64,000 nucleotides of DNA. Source: Nocardia gamkensis NBRC 108242 (GTDB lineage: Bacteria > Actinomycetota > Actinomycetes > Mycobacteriales > Mycobacteriaceae). This document shows positions 33,788 to 42,764 of this stretch, one piece after another (within the stretch, counting starts at the first letter, position 1; each line of letters begins with the position of its first letter). The stretch covers positions 1 to 64,000 of the forward strand of contig NZ_BDBM01000031.1 of the NCBI RefSeq assembly GCF_001612985.1, read 5' to 3'. A program made the translations under genes and the position numbers. The notes under the pieces are model-generated. The model saw only the letters and a list, made by a program, of their open reading frames with translations. It did not search any database and was not told the origin of the DNA.

Positions 33788-36583
33788 TCATGCCCTGAGC
33801 GACCACGCGGGCACCGGAGCTGCCTTCGGCACACCGTCGGTCGCCGCCGCGCTCGCGTGCCGAGCCGCGGCCAGCCGCGTGAGCGCGGCCTCGGTGAAGA
33901 CCGACAATCCGAGGTCGGGGTTGTATCCGTGAATCTCCTTGACATCGAGTTCGGCCAGGAAATAGAGGATCTCCGTCGAGATCAGCTGCCCCGGGACCAG
34001 CACCGGGAAGCCCGGCGGGTACGGGACGACGAAGGAGGCGGACACCAGCGGCCTCCCCTTGGCGAGCTGTCGCCCCGCGTCGCCGAGCAGGACGTGCTCG
34101 CGGTCGGACTCCGCGTACCCGGCGTAGAAGGCCGATCGCATGTCCCCGAACGAGCTGGCGCCGTCGGGACGGAACGCGCTGTCGAACGCGCTGAAGTCGG
34201 GCAGCGCGGGCAGATCCTTGGTGATCTCGTCGACCCGTCGCTGTTGCAGGGCGCGATCGGCCTTACCGGCCGCGTTGCGGCCGCTCTCGAAGTCGGTAGC
34301 CACCCGGCGCAGCACGTCGAGCAGGTAGTGCACGCTCGACCAGGTGACGCCGATCGTGAAGATCAACAGCACACTGTTGATCGAGGTCTTGTTGATCTGG
34401 ATGCCGAACCGGTCCATCAGGATCTTCTCGCGGAAGTCGTAGCCGTTCATGCCGGTTTCGCCGATGAACAGGGTGACCCGCGTCGGGTCGAGCACGAACT
34501 GATCGGACCGCCACGCCTCGTTCCACTCTGCCAAGCCACCCTGTCTGACCTGCCGGTACGAGCTGACGGCGGAGTTCCGGAACTCGCCGGGCACCAGGTC
34601 GGCCTCATCGAGGATGCGGAACCACTTGCCGATCAGCCGGTCTTTGCGGACGCGGTGGCGGAACACCAGCGCCATGTCGTAGGCGTGCCGGACCAGCTGG
34701 AAGCCCTCGATGTCGACCTGCCGACGCGCCAAGTCCAGCGACGCGAGCAGTTGCTGGTTCGGCGAGGTCGAGGTGTGGGTCAGAAACGCCTCGGCGAACG
34801 CCTCGCGGACGAGGGCTTTGAAATCCTGGTCGCGGATGTGGATCATCGACGCCTGCCGAAGCGCCGACAGCGACTTGTGGGTGGAATGCGTCGCGTACAC
34901 GCGTACCCGCGCACGCTCGGGATCGGGAAGCAGCCGGTGGTCGCTCCACTCGGCACGGTCGACGCCCCGCATCGACGCACGCCATGCGCGGTACTGCTCG
35001 GCGTATCGGGGCGACGACAACGCCGATTCCAGTTGCTCGGCGGCGACCATCGCGGTCCGCTGCCGTGCCCACGGCACCGCGGTGGCGAAGGCGTACCACG
35101 CCTCGTCCCACAGGAAGCAGATGTCCGGCTTGATCGCCAGGACCTCCTCCATCACGCGCCGGGGGTTGTAGACGATGCCGTCGAAGGTGCAGTTGGTCAG
35201 CAGCAGCATGCGCACGCGGTCCAGTTGACCGGCCGCCTCGAGGTCGAGCAGCGCCTTCTTGATGGTTCGCAGGGACACCGCTCCGTAGATCGCGAACGGC
35301 GCGAGAGGGTAGGCGTCCAGGTACATCGGGTACGCCCCGGCGAGTACCAGGCCGTAGTGGTGCGACTTATGGCAATTGCGGTCGATCAGAACGATGTCAC
35401 CCGGCCGGGTCAGGGCCTGCACGACGATCTTGTTCGCGGTGGACGTCCCGTTGGTCACGAAGTAGGTCTGATCGGCGCACCACGTCTTGGCGGCCTTGTC
35501 CATCGCCGCCCTGATCGTGCCGTGCGGGTCCAGCAGTGAGTCCAGCCCGCCGGAGGTGGACGAGGTCTCGGCCATGAAGATGTTGCGGCCGTAGAACTCG
35601 CCCATGTCCTGGAGCGACTTGGAGTTGAAGATGCTCGCGCCACGCGCGACGGGAAGGGCGTGGAATTGGCCTACCGGTGCGGCCGCATAGGCGCGCAGTG
35701 CGTCGAAGAAGGGGGTGGCGAACCGGCTCCGGACACCGGCGAGCACCGTGCTGTAGAGGTCGGTGGCGTCGTTGAGCCGATAGAACGTGCGATCGTAGAC
35801 GTCCGGTTCTTCCTCGGTCTCGGCGGCGATCGACTCGTCGGTGAGCAGATACAGGTCGATATGCGGCCGCAGCTTCCTGATCCACTCGCCACATTCGACC
35901 CAGTCGCGGGTGCGGTCGGTTACGACCACGTCGTCGTTGACGCCGAGCAACGTGGTCATCAAGGGCACCCGGTCGCGGGAACGAAGCGGTAGGTCGTGCC
36001 GGATGATCGCCGCCTGGATCTCGCCGTTCAGCGCGACGGCGGTGATGGCGTCCTCGATGCTCGCCACGACGAGCAACTCGAACTGCACGTCGTCCGACGG
36101 GTCGCGAAGCGCCCGCAGGCTGTGCGCCAAGCCCTCGGGCGCCTCGGGCGGGGAGTCGTCGCCGAGCAGAACGGTGTAGAACTTCTGCTGTTTGGCCCGC
36201 GCCACGAGTTCCTGATCGGCCAACGGCGCGGCGTCGTCGAACATGGCCGCGCGGTCGCCGTACTCGGAGAGCAGGCGCACGGCCAGCGACACTTCCTCGG
36301 TGAGCCGCACCGTGGCGAGATCGGCGACATACCCGCGAAACGCCGCCAGCCTGGCCGCGCCCGGGTACAGCCAGTACCGCTCATAGGCGCCGAGACGGTC
36401 GAGCAGGCGCCGCACCCGCGCGGCTTCGCGGGTGGTGTCCAGGCCGGCGCCGTTGACATCGGCGAGCCTGCGGCACGCGTCGTCGAGCAGATTCCACGTG
36501 TCGATTCGCGAGTACGACGGGTTCGCTACCGCCGCCAGCGCGGAAACACTGAGCCCCTTCGGGCGCTCGCCGTCTCGGTGCAT
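33788..36583 (-). CDS. Orn/Lys/Arg decarboxylase family enzyme, Rv2531c-like
   Basis: A 931-aa PLP-dependent fold-I enzyme that is, from memory, very similar along its length to mycobacterial Rv2531c (about 947 aa; LHVSALAAVANPSY-type start). The N-terminal receiver-like wing domain covers about 1-270. The catalytic domain follows, with FVTNGTSTANKIV cofactor-binding region, FLWDEAWYAF (PLP-ring Asp), THSTHKSLSALRQ (Schiff-base Lys) and a C-terminal domain ending PGFPVLVPGQLI / EIHGY. It should remove the carboxylate from a basic amino acid to give a polyamine precursor, though the substrate of this branch is unproven. It is convergent with the BtrH-like gene. Confidence 0.9.
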   Translation of the reverse strand: MHRDGERPKGLSVSALAAVANPSYSRIDTWNLLDDACRRLADVNGAGLDTTREAARVRRLLDRLGAYERYWLYPGAARLAAFRGYVADLATVRLTEEVSLAVRLLSEYGDRAAMFDDAAPLADQELVARAKQQKFYTVLLGDDSPPEAPEGLAHSLRALRDPSDDVQFELLVVASIEDAITAVALNGEIQAAIIRHDLPLRSRDRVPLMTTLLGVNDDVVVTDRTRDWVECGEWIRKLRPHIDLYLLTDESIAAETEEEPDVYDRTFYRLNDATDLYSTVLAGVRSRFATPFFDALRAYAAAPVGQFHALPVARGASIFNSKSLQDMGEFYGRNIFMAETSSTSGGLDSLLDPHGTIRAAMDKAAKTWCADQTYFVTNGTSTANKIVVQALTRPGDIVLIDRNCHKSHHYGLVLAGAYPMYLDAYPLAPFAIYGAVSLRTIKKALLDLEAAGQLDRVRMLLLTNCTFDGIVYNPRRVMEEVLAIKPDICFLWDEAWYAFATAVPWARQRTAMVAAEQLESALSSPRYAEQYRAWRASMRGVDRAEWSDHRLLPDPERARVRVYATHSTHKSLSALRQASMIHIRDQDFKALVREAFAEAFLTHTSTSPNQQLLASLDLARRQVDIEGFQLVRHAYDMALVFRHRVRKDRLIGKWFRILDEADLVPGEFRNSAVSSYRQVRQGGLAEWNEAWRSDQFVLDPTRVTLFIGETGMNGYDFREKILMDRFGIQINKTSINSVLLIFTIGVTWSSVHYLLDVLRRVATDFESGRNAAGKADRALQQRRVDEITKDLPALPDFSAFDSAFRPDGASSFGDMRSAFYAGYAESDREHVLLGDAGRQLAKGRPLVSASFVVPYPPGFPVLVPGQLISTEILYFLAELDVKEIHGYNPDLGLSVFTEAALTRLAAARHASAAATDGVPKAAPVPAWSLRA

Positions 36584-36808
36584 GTCGTCAGTTTCGCCCC
36601 TCCATCGCTGGGCGAGTGATCCGTCGAATGCGGCAGATCACGCTGGAACATCTATCCCCTGCGAATATTGTGCTCCGCCGAAGATCGAATTCCTAGCAAG
36701 CGAGAAATCCCGCCTCGCCGGTTCGGCCGGTGCGCGTCCACCGACGAGCCACTCCGGGTGCGATCGGCCTCGCGTCGGCGGCGGCGCTGCCCACACCGCG
36801 TCGCCTGA

Positions 36809-37171
36809 GTCCACCGGAATGTCGGTGGGGTCGAGATCATCACCGTCGCCTCCCACTGGAAGATCGACCAGCTGCACGGCAACGCGGGCAACGTCGACCG
36901 CTGGATCCGGGTCAAGACCGAGGACCTCGTGCTCGGGGTCAAGAAGTCGCTCACGGCCCGGGCCAACGGCCGTTCCGCCGATTGGATCGCGCCCTCGACG
37001 TCCAACGGCTGCGCGATGGCGTGCGCCTACTGCTACGTCCCCCGCCGCAAGGGCTACGCGAACCCGATCACGGTGTTCGCGAACATCGACAAGATCGTGG
37101 CCCACCGCGAAGGCCTCGTTCGCTCCGGCCGGTCGATCCGTGAGGATCCCTCTGCTATGCAATGCGATTGA
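36809..37171 (+). pseudogene. Fragment of SPL-family radical SAM protein
   Basis: An open frame between stops encoding VEIITVASHWKIDQLHG, DRWIRVKTEDLVLGVKKSL, IAPSTSNGCAMACAYCYVP and YANPITVFANIDKIVAHREG. This matches the region around the radical-SAM CxxxCxxC cluster motif of spore-photoproduct-lyase-like proteins, which are about 340-380 aa. Only some 95 residues remain. The upstream side hits an in-frame stop at 36806, and downstream the similarity ends after VAHREG and a stop follows at 37171. Both ends are lost, so it is a relic rather than a working DNA-repair enzyme. Confidence 0.82.
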
Positions 37172-37251
37172 CGGCCCACGACCGGGGTATGGCGAGGACA
37201 GACGCTCGCTCGATCAGTGTGCGGGCTCAACTCGACGAATCGGAGAATAAG

Positions 37252-37527
37252 ATGCTCGGTCTCGGAATCCTCGGTTGGATCATCATCGGCGGTCTGGCCG
37301 GCTGGATCGCCAGCAAGTTCATGAAAACCGATGCTCAGCAGGGCATTCTGCTCAATATCGTGGTGGGCGTTGTCGGCGGCCTGCTCGGTGGGTTCCTGCT
37401 GAAGCTTCTGGGAGTCGATGTCGAGGGCGGCGGACTGTGGTTCAGCTTCTTCACCTGCCTCGGCGGCGCGGTGATCCTGCTGTTCCTGGTCGGGTTGGTG
37501 ACCGGCCGTCGCGGCGCACTGCGCTGA
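37252..37527 (+). CDS. GlsB/YeaQ/YmgE-family stress-response membrane protein
   Basis: A 91-aa inner-membrane protein with three hydrophobic segments (MLGLGILGWIIIGGLAGWIASKF, ILLNIVVGVVGGLLGGFLL, LWFSFFTCLGGAVILLFLVGLV) in the Gly-rich pattern of the transglycosylase-associated/GlsB family, often induced by stress. ATG 37252 has GGAG 7 bases before it. A strong intrinsic terminator begins 38 bases after the stop, so the gene is monocistronic. Confidence 0.9.
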   Translation: MLGLGILGWIIIGGLAGWIASKFMKTDAQQGILLNIVVGVVGGLLGGFLLKLLGVDVEGGGLWFSFFTCLGGAVILLFLVGLVTGRRGALR

Positions 37528-37565
37528 GACCCGCGCTCGGCGGCGTAGAGCCGAACGCGCGCGCT

Positions 37566-37603
37566 TCGAACGGCCCGAACCTTTCGAGGTTCGGGCCGTT
37601 CTT
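37566..37603 (+). terminator. Intrinsic terminator with UUCG tetraloop
   Basis: Perfect 15-bp stem: GAACGGCCCGAACCT at 37566-37580 pairs with AGGTTCGGGCCGTTC at 37585-37599, closed by the extra-stable loop TTCG and followed by a short T-containing run. It ends the transcript of the GlsB-type gene. Confidence 0.93.
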
Positions 37604-37800
37604 CGTGAGAGCGAAGGTACTACCAGCGCAAAAGCCGGCTCGAGCAGTGAGTGAACCCAGGCCGACGAGGTTGCGGCCGATCCCCGAGGACGGATGCGAG
37701 AAAGCTTGCGCGACAAGCCACGTCCGCGACGATGCTCCGTAGACGACTAGGCTCACCGCATTATCGGCATGGGGCACGTGATCAGCGAGGGGAAGGCGTA

Positions 37801-38313
37801 ATGGAGGATCTCGCCGCGCGATTCGAGGAGCTGGGTCGCCTGGTACCGATCCCCGATCCATGGGACATGACGGAATACATCGCGCGGGTGGCAGCGTACC
37901 GGGAACGGCCGATCACGCTGTGCCCGATCGACGTCGGCGCACTCTCGGGGAACGGATGCGGCACCGGAAGCGGCCTGTGGATCGCCCGGGACGGCGACGA
38001 CGTGATCATGTACGGGGCCGACACCGAATGGCACGCCGATCACATCATCGCCCACGAGATCGGTCACATGCTGCTCGGCCACGGCGGGACCGCGAGCGGT
38101 CCCGGTGCAGGCGCGGCCGATCTGCCGTTGCGCGAATTGATGCCCTCGCTGTCGCTGGAAACCATCCGCGGCGTACTGCGCCGCCAAGACTACGGCAGTG
38201 AGCGCGAGCGCGCCGCCGAAACTTTCGCCGACCTGCTCCTGGTGGAAGCGATGCTGCCGAAGCGGTCGGCGAGCCGGTTCCACTCGACGTTCTTCCGAAA
38301 CCGGCACCGGTGA
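37801..38313 (+). CDS. ImmA/IrrE-like zinc metallopeptidase domain protein
   Basis: A 170-aa cytoplasmic protein with the zinc motif HEIGH at residues 85-89 (IIAHEIGHMLLGHGG) and a downstream acidic helix ERAAETFADLLLVEA that can supply the third ligand, as in ImmA/IrrE peptidases. Those enzymes cleave HTH repressors of mobile elements or stress regulons. No HTH domain is fused here and none is adjacent. Its stop is one base from the ATG of the MAB_1171c-like gene, so the two are coupled. This pairing is common in actinobacteria but its role is unknown. Confidence 0.82.
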   Translation: MEDLAARFEELGRLVPIPDPWDMTEYIARVAAYRERPITLCPIDVGALSGNGCGTGSGLWIARDGDDVIMYGADTEWHADHIIAHEIGHMLLGHGGTASGPGAGAADLPLRELMPSLSLETIRGVLRRQDYGSERERAAETFADLLLVEAMLPKRSASRFHSTFFRNRHR

Positions 38314-38314
38314 A

Positions 38315-39478
38315 ATGACCTCCCCGATCCCGGTTTGGATCACCTGGCCTGTTCTGACAGGTCTCACGTGGGTGCTGGCCGGTCGGTGGTGGCTGTTGGC
38401 AGACAGCGTCGTCGACCGTCTCGTCAACCGCGCGCTCGCCGCCGGTATCTGCGAACACCTGTTGCGGGAGGCACGGTTCGAACAGGCACTGGTCTGGTTG
38501 CTGCCCGGCGGTGACAGTGACGTGGTGAACCTCGCCCGGCAGCTCTCGCTGGGAGCGACCGTGTTGGCCGTCTCGAATATCTACGGCATCGCCGAATTGT
38601 GGGCGGGCGCCGACCCCGCCCAGACGTGGCGCAGGCAGCGGCGTTATTACCTGCTCTCGATCGTCGTCACCGCCGTCATCCTGATCGCAGGGGCGCCCGC
38701 CCGCCGCGCTGATCAGTTGATCGACCAAGCCCTCGGCTGGCCGGCTGTCGTGGTCTGGGTCGCGTTTTCCCTGCCGCTCGGCGCTGCGGCCCTGCTCGTC
38801 GGACGGGTGAGCGTGCGCGAGATGCGCGCAGCGGGGGACACCACCTGGCAGGAACGTGCCCTGTACGCAGTCGTCCTGTGCACCGCCGTGGGCATGGGGA
38901 TCGTGGCGGTCCTCTACCCGATCGAGACCGCCTGCGATGTCGTGACCGGCCGGCCGTCATTCGATCCGGAGATGTACTGGAAAGCATGGAGCGGCTTCCT
39001 TCTCTCGGCCGTCGGCGCTCCCGCCGTGATCACGGTGCCGCTGATCAGCACCCTGCTCAGCCGCCTCGGATGGGACCGCACCGGCCGATACTGCCGCCGC
39101 CTGCAACCGATGTGGGCCGATCTCGCCGCAGCCGTCCCCGAAATCGTTCTGGAGGCGCACGACCGCGACGGCCGAACCGACCCGGCCATCCGTCTGCACC
39201 GCATGACGGTCGAGATCCGCGACAGCCTGCTGCATCTCAAGCGCTACAGCGACAGCCCCGACGATCTTGCCGCCACCGGCGCTGACCCACATATCTATGC
39301 CCGCCGCGTCGCCGAGGCGATTGCCGCCAAAGCTGCCGGGCGGCCCCCGAACGCGAACCGGATGACATCCCGCCACCGAATCCGGCCGGGGGCACGGGAT
39401 CTCACCGCGGAGTTGCGCCGGCTGCTCGCACTCGCCGAGGCATGGCCACACGTCCGCCGCCTGACAAAGCAGCCGTAA
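38315..39478 (+). CDS. MAB_1171c-family putative transporter (multi-pass membrane protein)
   Basis: A 387-aa protein. The N-terminal half has several hydrophobic segments (ITWPVLTGLTWVLAG; SLGATVLAVSNIYG; YLLSIVVTAVILIAG; VVVWVAFSLPLGAAALLVG; AVVLCTAVGMGIVAVLY; LLSAVGAPAVITVPLI). A soluble C-terminal domain of about 150 residues (IRLHRMTVEIRDSLLHLKRY) is typical of the MAB_1171c/DUF6545 family, which usually sits next to ImmA/IrrE-like genes as here. No transport function is experimentally known to me. It is translated directly after the peptidase gene. Confidence 0.8.
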   Translation: MTSPIPVWITWPVLTGLTWVLAGRWWLLADSVVDRLVNRALAAGICEHLLREARFEQALVWLLPGGDSDVVNLARQLSLGATVLAVSNIYGIAELWAGADPAQTWRRQRRYYLLSIVVTAVILIAGAPARRADQLIDQALGWPAVVVWVAFSLPLGAAALLVGRVSVREMRAAGDTTWQERALYAVVLCTAVGMGIVAVLYPIETACDVVTGRPSFDPEMYWKAWSGFLLSAVGAPAVITVPLISTLLSRLGWDRTGRYCRRLQPMWADLAAAVPEIVLEAHDRDGRTDPAIRLHRMTVEIRDSLLHLKRYSDSPDDLAATGADPHIYARRVAEAIAAKAAGRPPNANRMTSRHRIRPGARDLTAELRRLLALAEAWPHVRRLTKQP

Positions 39479-39565
39479 CGCCGGTGACGCGGACCGGCCA
39501 TCGGGACCCGCCTCGACGCCGCTGCGCCGCGGTGGGCTCGGTCACGCCGGCCCACCGCCGCACCG

Positions 39566-39919
39566 CTACGGCACGAGCGCCGGCTGGTCCACGGCCCACA
39601 ACCACGACCCGTCCGGCTGGCGACGGGCGATCTCGACAGTCACCTCGCCGGTGGTCAGCGTGGACGCTGTCAATGCCAGGTCGCCGCTCACCAGCGCTGG
39701 ATGTTGCCTACCCGGCGAGAGCACCGGCGCGGCCGCGACGAATTGTTCGTACACCTTGCGGATCTCCGCGTGTCCGGTCGCGAGGTTGCCCGGTGGGAAC
39801 GCCAGCACGGCGTTCGGCTCATACAACGCCACCAGCCCCTCGACGTCGCCCGCATTGGCGCGCTCGATGAAGTACCTGCCCAGATCGTCGGGGTCGGTGG
39901 CCATGTTCTCGTTTGTCAT
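39566..39919 (-). CDS. SnoaL/NTF2-like small protein
   Basis: A 117-aa cone-fold protein: DDLGRYFIERANAGDVEGLVALYEPNAVLAFPPG followed by a helix IRKVYEQFVAA and terminal strands ending WLWAVDQPALV. Members act as isomerases, hydratases or ligand-binding proteins; no catalytic residue can be fixed. It is divergent from a YafY-type regulator at 39981, with a palindrome between them, so the regulator probably represses it. Confidence 0.85.
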   Translation of the reverse strand: MTNENMATDPDDLGRYFIERANAGDVEGLVALYEPNAVLAFPPGNLATGHAEIRKVYEQFVAAAPVLSPGRQHPALVSGDLALTASTLTTGEVTVEIARRQPDGSWLWAVDQPALVP

Positions 39920-39941
39920 GATGATCAGCCTCCCAGCGAAT

Positions 39942-39960
39942 CACGACATCCTCTGTCGTG
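39942..39960. promoter_or_regulatory. Operator-like palindrome between SnoaL-like and YafY-type genes
   Basis: Perfect inverted repeat CACGACA-TCCTC-TGTCGTG, 7-bp arms with a 5-base spacer, 21 bases upstream of the regulator start and 23 upstream of the SnoaL-like start. Its central position in a 61-base divergent spacer makes it a strong candidate binding site for the WYL-domain regulator. Confidence 0.7.
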
Positions 39961-39980
39961 TATTCCGGTAGATTTTTCGG

Positions 39981-40973
39981 ATGCGCGCCGACCGATTGGT
40001 CTCGCTGGTGTTGCTGCTGCGTCAGCGCGGTCGGTTGACCGCCGACATGCTCGCCCGCGAGCTGGAGGTATCCACCCGCACCGTCTTGCGCGACATCGAA
40101 GCCCTCTCCGCGGCAGGCGTCCCGGTCTATGCCGAACGCGGACGGCACGGCGGTTTCGCATTGTTACCCGGTTTCCAGACCGAACTCACCGGGCTGAACC
40201 ACGACGAGGCGCTCGCCCTGCTCGTCGCCGGATCACGGCGCGGCGCACAAGCATTCGGCCTCGGTTCCGCGCTCGCCTCGGCCATGCGCAAGGTGGTCGA
40301 CGCGCTACCCGAAAGCTATCGGGCCACCGCGACCGGCGCGGCCCAGCGATTGCTCGTCGACCCGGAGACCGACCTCCTCGCACGACGGCTGGTCCCCGAA
40401 GAGGTGCCCGATACCGTAGTGGGCGAGATCCGCCGCGCGGTGTTCGCCGGACACAAGCTGCGCATCCACTACGCGGCGGTAGCCCAGACCGCGAAGTGGC
40501 GAACGGTGGACCCGATCGGCCTGGTCACCGTACGCGACCAGGGTTACCTGCTGGCGACCGTGTCCGGCGCGGACCGCACCTACCGGCTGTCGCGGGTGCT
40601 GGCCGCCGAGGAACTTCCCGAACCCGCACAGCGACCGGAACGAGTCGATCTGGACCGCGCCTGGCAGGAACGCAGCACGCAGTTCCGGACCGGTGGCGAC
40701 CGAGTCACCGTGCTGGTACGGGTGGACCCGGCACGCCGGGAAGACCTGGTGCGCACCGCACTCGCCGTCCGCGCCGAAGAAGCCGACGCGGACGGCCGGC
40801 TGCGACTCGAGGTGGGCTTCCAAGATCGCAGGCACGCCGAATGGGCCCTGTGGCAGCTCGGCGCGGACGCCGAAGCCCTCACCCCGCAGTGGTTGCGCAC
40901 CTCCCTGCGCGACCGCGCCGCCGCAATCGCCACCTGCTACGGAGAGTCGTCCGGCCGAACCGGAACAACGTGA
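39981..40973 (+). CDS. YafY-family (HTH-WYL) transcriptional regulator
   Basis: A 330-aa regulator. The N-terminal winged helix (RLVSLVLLLRQRGRLTADMLARELEVSTRTVLRDIEAL, about 5-45) is of the HTH_11/DeoR-like type. The WYL ligand-binding domain lies at about 140-215, followed by a WCX-type C-terminal extension ending about 310. Small divergent YafY-SnoaL pairs usually mean repression of the neighbour until a ligand binds. The palindrome at 39942-39960 supports that. Confidence 0.88.
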   Translation: MRADRLVSLVLLLRQRGRLTADMLARELEVSTRTVLRDIEALSAAGVPVYAERGRHGGFALLPGFQTELTGLNHDEALALLVAGSRRGAQAFGLGSALASAMRKVVDALPESYRATATGAAQRLLVDPETDLLARRLVPEEVPDTVVGEIRRAVFAGHKLRIHYAAVAQTAKWRTVDPIGLVTVRDQGYLLATVSGADRTYRLSRVLAAEELPEPAQRPERVDLDRAWQERSTQFRTGGDRVTVLVRVDPARREDLVRTALAVRAEEADADGRLRLEVGFQDRRHAEWALWQLGADAEALTPQWLRTSLRDRAAAIATCYGESSGRTGTT

Positions 40974-41055
40974 GGCGTCCTCCTGAACGGCCGGACACCG
41001 GCTCTGACCGCCTCCGGGCATTTTCAGATCTCTGGTGAGGTTCCGGCGGCGAACG

Positions 41056-41793
41056 CTATCGAGCGTGTGGTGTCCTGATTCGTTGCGGCTTTCGCTGTTT
41101 CGGTGACATCGCGGTCGATGGTCCAGCGTGTGCGGTTCGGGACTTGTCGATGGCGCTGGTCGCTTCGGCCTGGATCCATACGCCGATCATCCGCCCGGTC
41201 ATGGCGATAGTCCGGTGGCGCAGGTCGGGGTCGACGTCTGTCGCTGTGGCGCGCAGGACCGCGGCGAAGCTGGTGTTGATCAGTACAAACGTCATCGTAT
41301 CGTGTGCGCCGTCGTCACCGGGCCCGAGGAGCTGGACGAGCAGTGTGTTGACCAAGCGATTCAGGCGGGGTTCGAACTCGGGCAGACCGCTGCTGTAGAA
41401 CTGCACGCCCCCGATCAGAGCGCGCACCAGGGTGGCGTTGGCGGCCAGTTCGGCCGCGAACAAATGCAGCATCTCGGTGATCACCTGCGGTGCCGAGGAC
41501 AGCAGATCGGGCCTCGGTTGCTGCGACAGCTCGGAGACCCAACCGGCGAAGCGGCGTTCGACGTGGTCGAGCATGCGGTCGAGCAGGGCGTCGACGATGA
41601 CATCACGGGCGGCGAAGTATCGGTAGACCGTGCCGATGCTCACCCCGGCCTCCGCCGCGATCCGGTTGGTCGAGGTCGTCGAGATTCCGCGCTCACCGAA
41701 CAACCGTGCCGCGGTATCGAGTATGTGCTCCCGGGTCGCCTTCGCGCGCTCCTGATTGGGTTGACGCCGCTGTCCGCCGGCTCGTGCGCCCAC
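41056..41793 (-). CDS. TetR-family transcriptional regulator
   Basis: A 245-aa regulator with an N-terminal helix-turn-helix at about 15-65 (REHILDTAARLFGERGISTTSTNRIAAEAGVSIGTVYRYF). The ligand-binding domain fills 80-215 and the tail is basic. GTG 41793 is the start. A TGTCCG...CGGACA inverted repeat lies 14-37 bases upstream, a likely autoregulatory operator. It lies downstream of, and on the same strand as, the methyltransferase gene but is separated from it by 97 bases. Confidence 0.87.
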   Translation of the reverse strand: MGARAGGQRRQPNQERAKATREHILDTAARLFGERGISTTSTNRIAAEAGVSIGTVYRYFAARDVIVDALLDRMLDHVERRFAGWVSELSQQPRPDLLSSAPQVITEMLHLFAAELAANATLVRALIGGVQFYSSGLPEFEPRLNRLVNTLLVQLLGPGDDGAHDTMTFVLINTSFAAVLRATATDVDPDLRHRTIAMTGRMIGVWIQAEATSAIDKSRTAHAGPSTAMSPKQRKPQRIRTPHAR

Positions 41794-41806
41794 AACACCC
41801 CTAGCC

Positions 41807-41830
41807 TGTCCGATGAAACCGAACCGGACA
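41807..41830. promoter_or_regulatory. Candidate TetR operator
   Basis: Inverted repeat TGTCCG (41807-41812) and CGGACA (41825-41830) with a 12-base spacer, 24 bases in all, ending 14 bases before the GTG of the TetR gene. Length and position suit TetR autoregulation, but the arms are short. Confidence 0.45.
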
Positions 41831-41890
41831 TATCCTAAGTGTGCATGCTATCTGCGGGGAGCGGATCGTCGAGGGATCTCGGCCTGCCGG

Positions 41891-42733
41891 TCACCGGCGG
41901 ATCGCGGCGATATTCCCGACGTCCGGGTCGAGTTCCGCCACCGGGCGGCCCAGCGGTGCGACCATGTCGCTCCAGCTGCGGAACTCGGTATCCCAGCCGA
42001 TTTCGTCGAGCCACTGTTCGACATCGTCGCCGAGGCCGCCGGCCGCGCGCGGAGGGGCCGCATCGCCGGAGACGAGGCGGCGCAACTCGGGATACGGGCC
42101 TGCCGTGGCGTCGACCCGGAATCCGCTGACGCCGAAACGACTTCCTCGACAGGATAATTCGGTAAGTGTCAGAACGACTCGACGGTTCTGCTCGGGCGGC
42201 AGGTAGGCGAGCGCGCCCTCGTCCACCCAATAGGTCGGGATATCGGGACGGAAACCGTTCTTCCTCAGCGCCGTTGCCCAATCCTCCGCCAGATCCATGG
42301 CGATGACCTGGCGTCGACAGGTCGCGGTGGAACCGGCCCGGGTCAGTACAGGCTCCTTGAACGCGAACAGCCCGGGCAGGTCTATCTCGAAGACGTGTAC
42401 GGACTCCGGTAGCCCCATCCGGAAGGCGCGAGTGTCCAAGCCGGCGCCGAGCAAGACGATCTGGCGACAACCGGCGTCGATCGCCTCACGTACCCGATCA
42501 TCGACCACCCGCACACCGAGGCTGCGCCCGGCATAGAACTGCTCCGCCAGGGTCTCGAGCCGGGCCCAGCGCTCGGGTTCGAAATCCGACCGGGCGGCGG
42601 CGACGAACTGCTTCGCCCACGGGTCGTCGTACAGCCGATCCGGCCGCTCGGATTCGCGTGCCCGGATCATCGCGACCCCGATCGCGGTCATGGCCGCGCC
42701 CACGACGGGCGCCTTCGCTGCCTCTTCGGTCAT
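41891..42733 (-). CDS. SAM-dependent methyltransferase, Rv0146/TIGR00027 family
   Basis: A 280-aa class I methyltransferase of the leucine-carboxyl-methyltransferase-like group abundant in mycobacteria and nocardiae. The signature RESERPDRLYDDPWAKQF opens it; motif I is QIVLLGAGLDTRAFR, and FEIDLPG and WVDEGALAYLPPE follow. The substrate is unknown for the family. A GGGGAG site precedes ATG 42733. It is divergent from a TetR regulator at 42842 across a spacer holding a long perfect inverted repeat, so that regulator probably controls it. Confidence 0.88.
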   Translation of the reverse strand: MTEEAAKAPVVGAAMTAIGVAMIRARESERPDRLYDDPWAKQFVAAARSDFEPERWARLETLAEQFYAGRSLGVRVVDDRVREAIDAGCRQIVLLGAGLDTRAFRMGLPESVHVFEIDLPGLFAFKEPVLTRAGSTATCRRQVIAMDLAEDWATALRKNGFRPDIPTYWVDEGALAYLPPEQNRRVVLTLTELSCRGSRFGVSGFRVDATAGPYPELRRLVSGDAAPPRAAGGLGDDVEQWLDEIGWDTEFRSWSDMVAPLGRPVAELDPDVGNIAAIRR

Positions 42734-42764
42734 CGGTTCTCCCCACAGCTCCGATTCAACTTGC

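Noticed and set aside
33743..35539. 598-codon plus-strand frame
   Set aside because: Antisense to the highly conserved Rv2531c-like decarboxylase.
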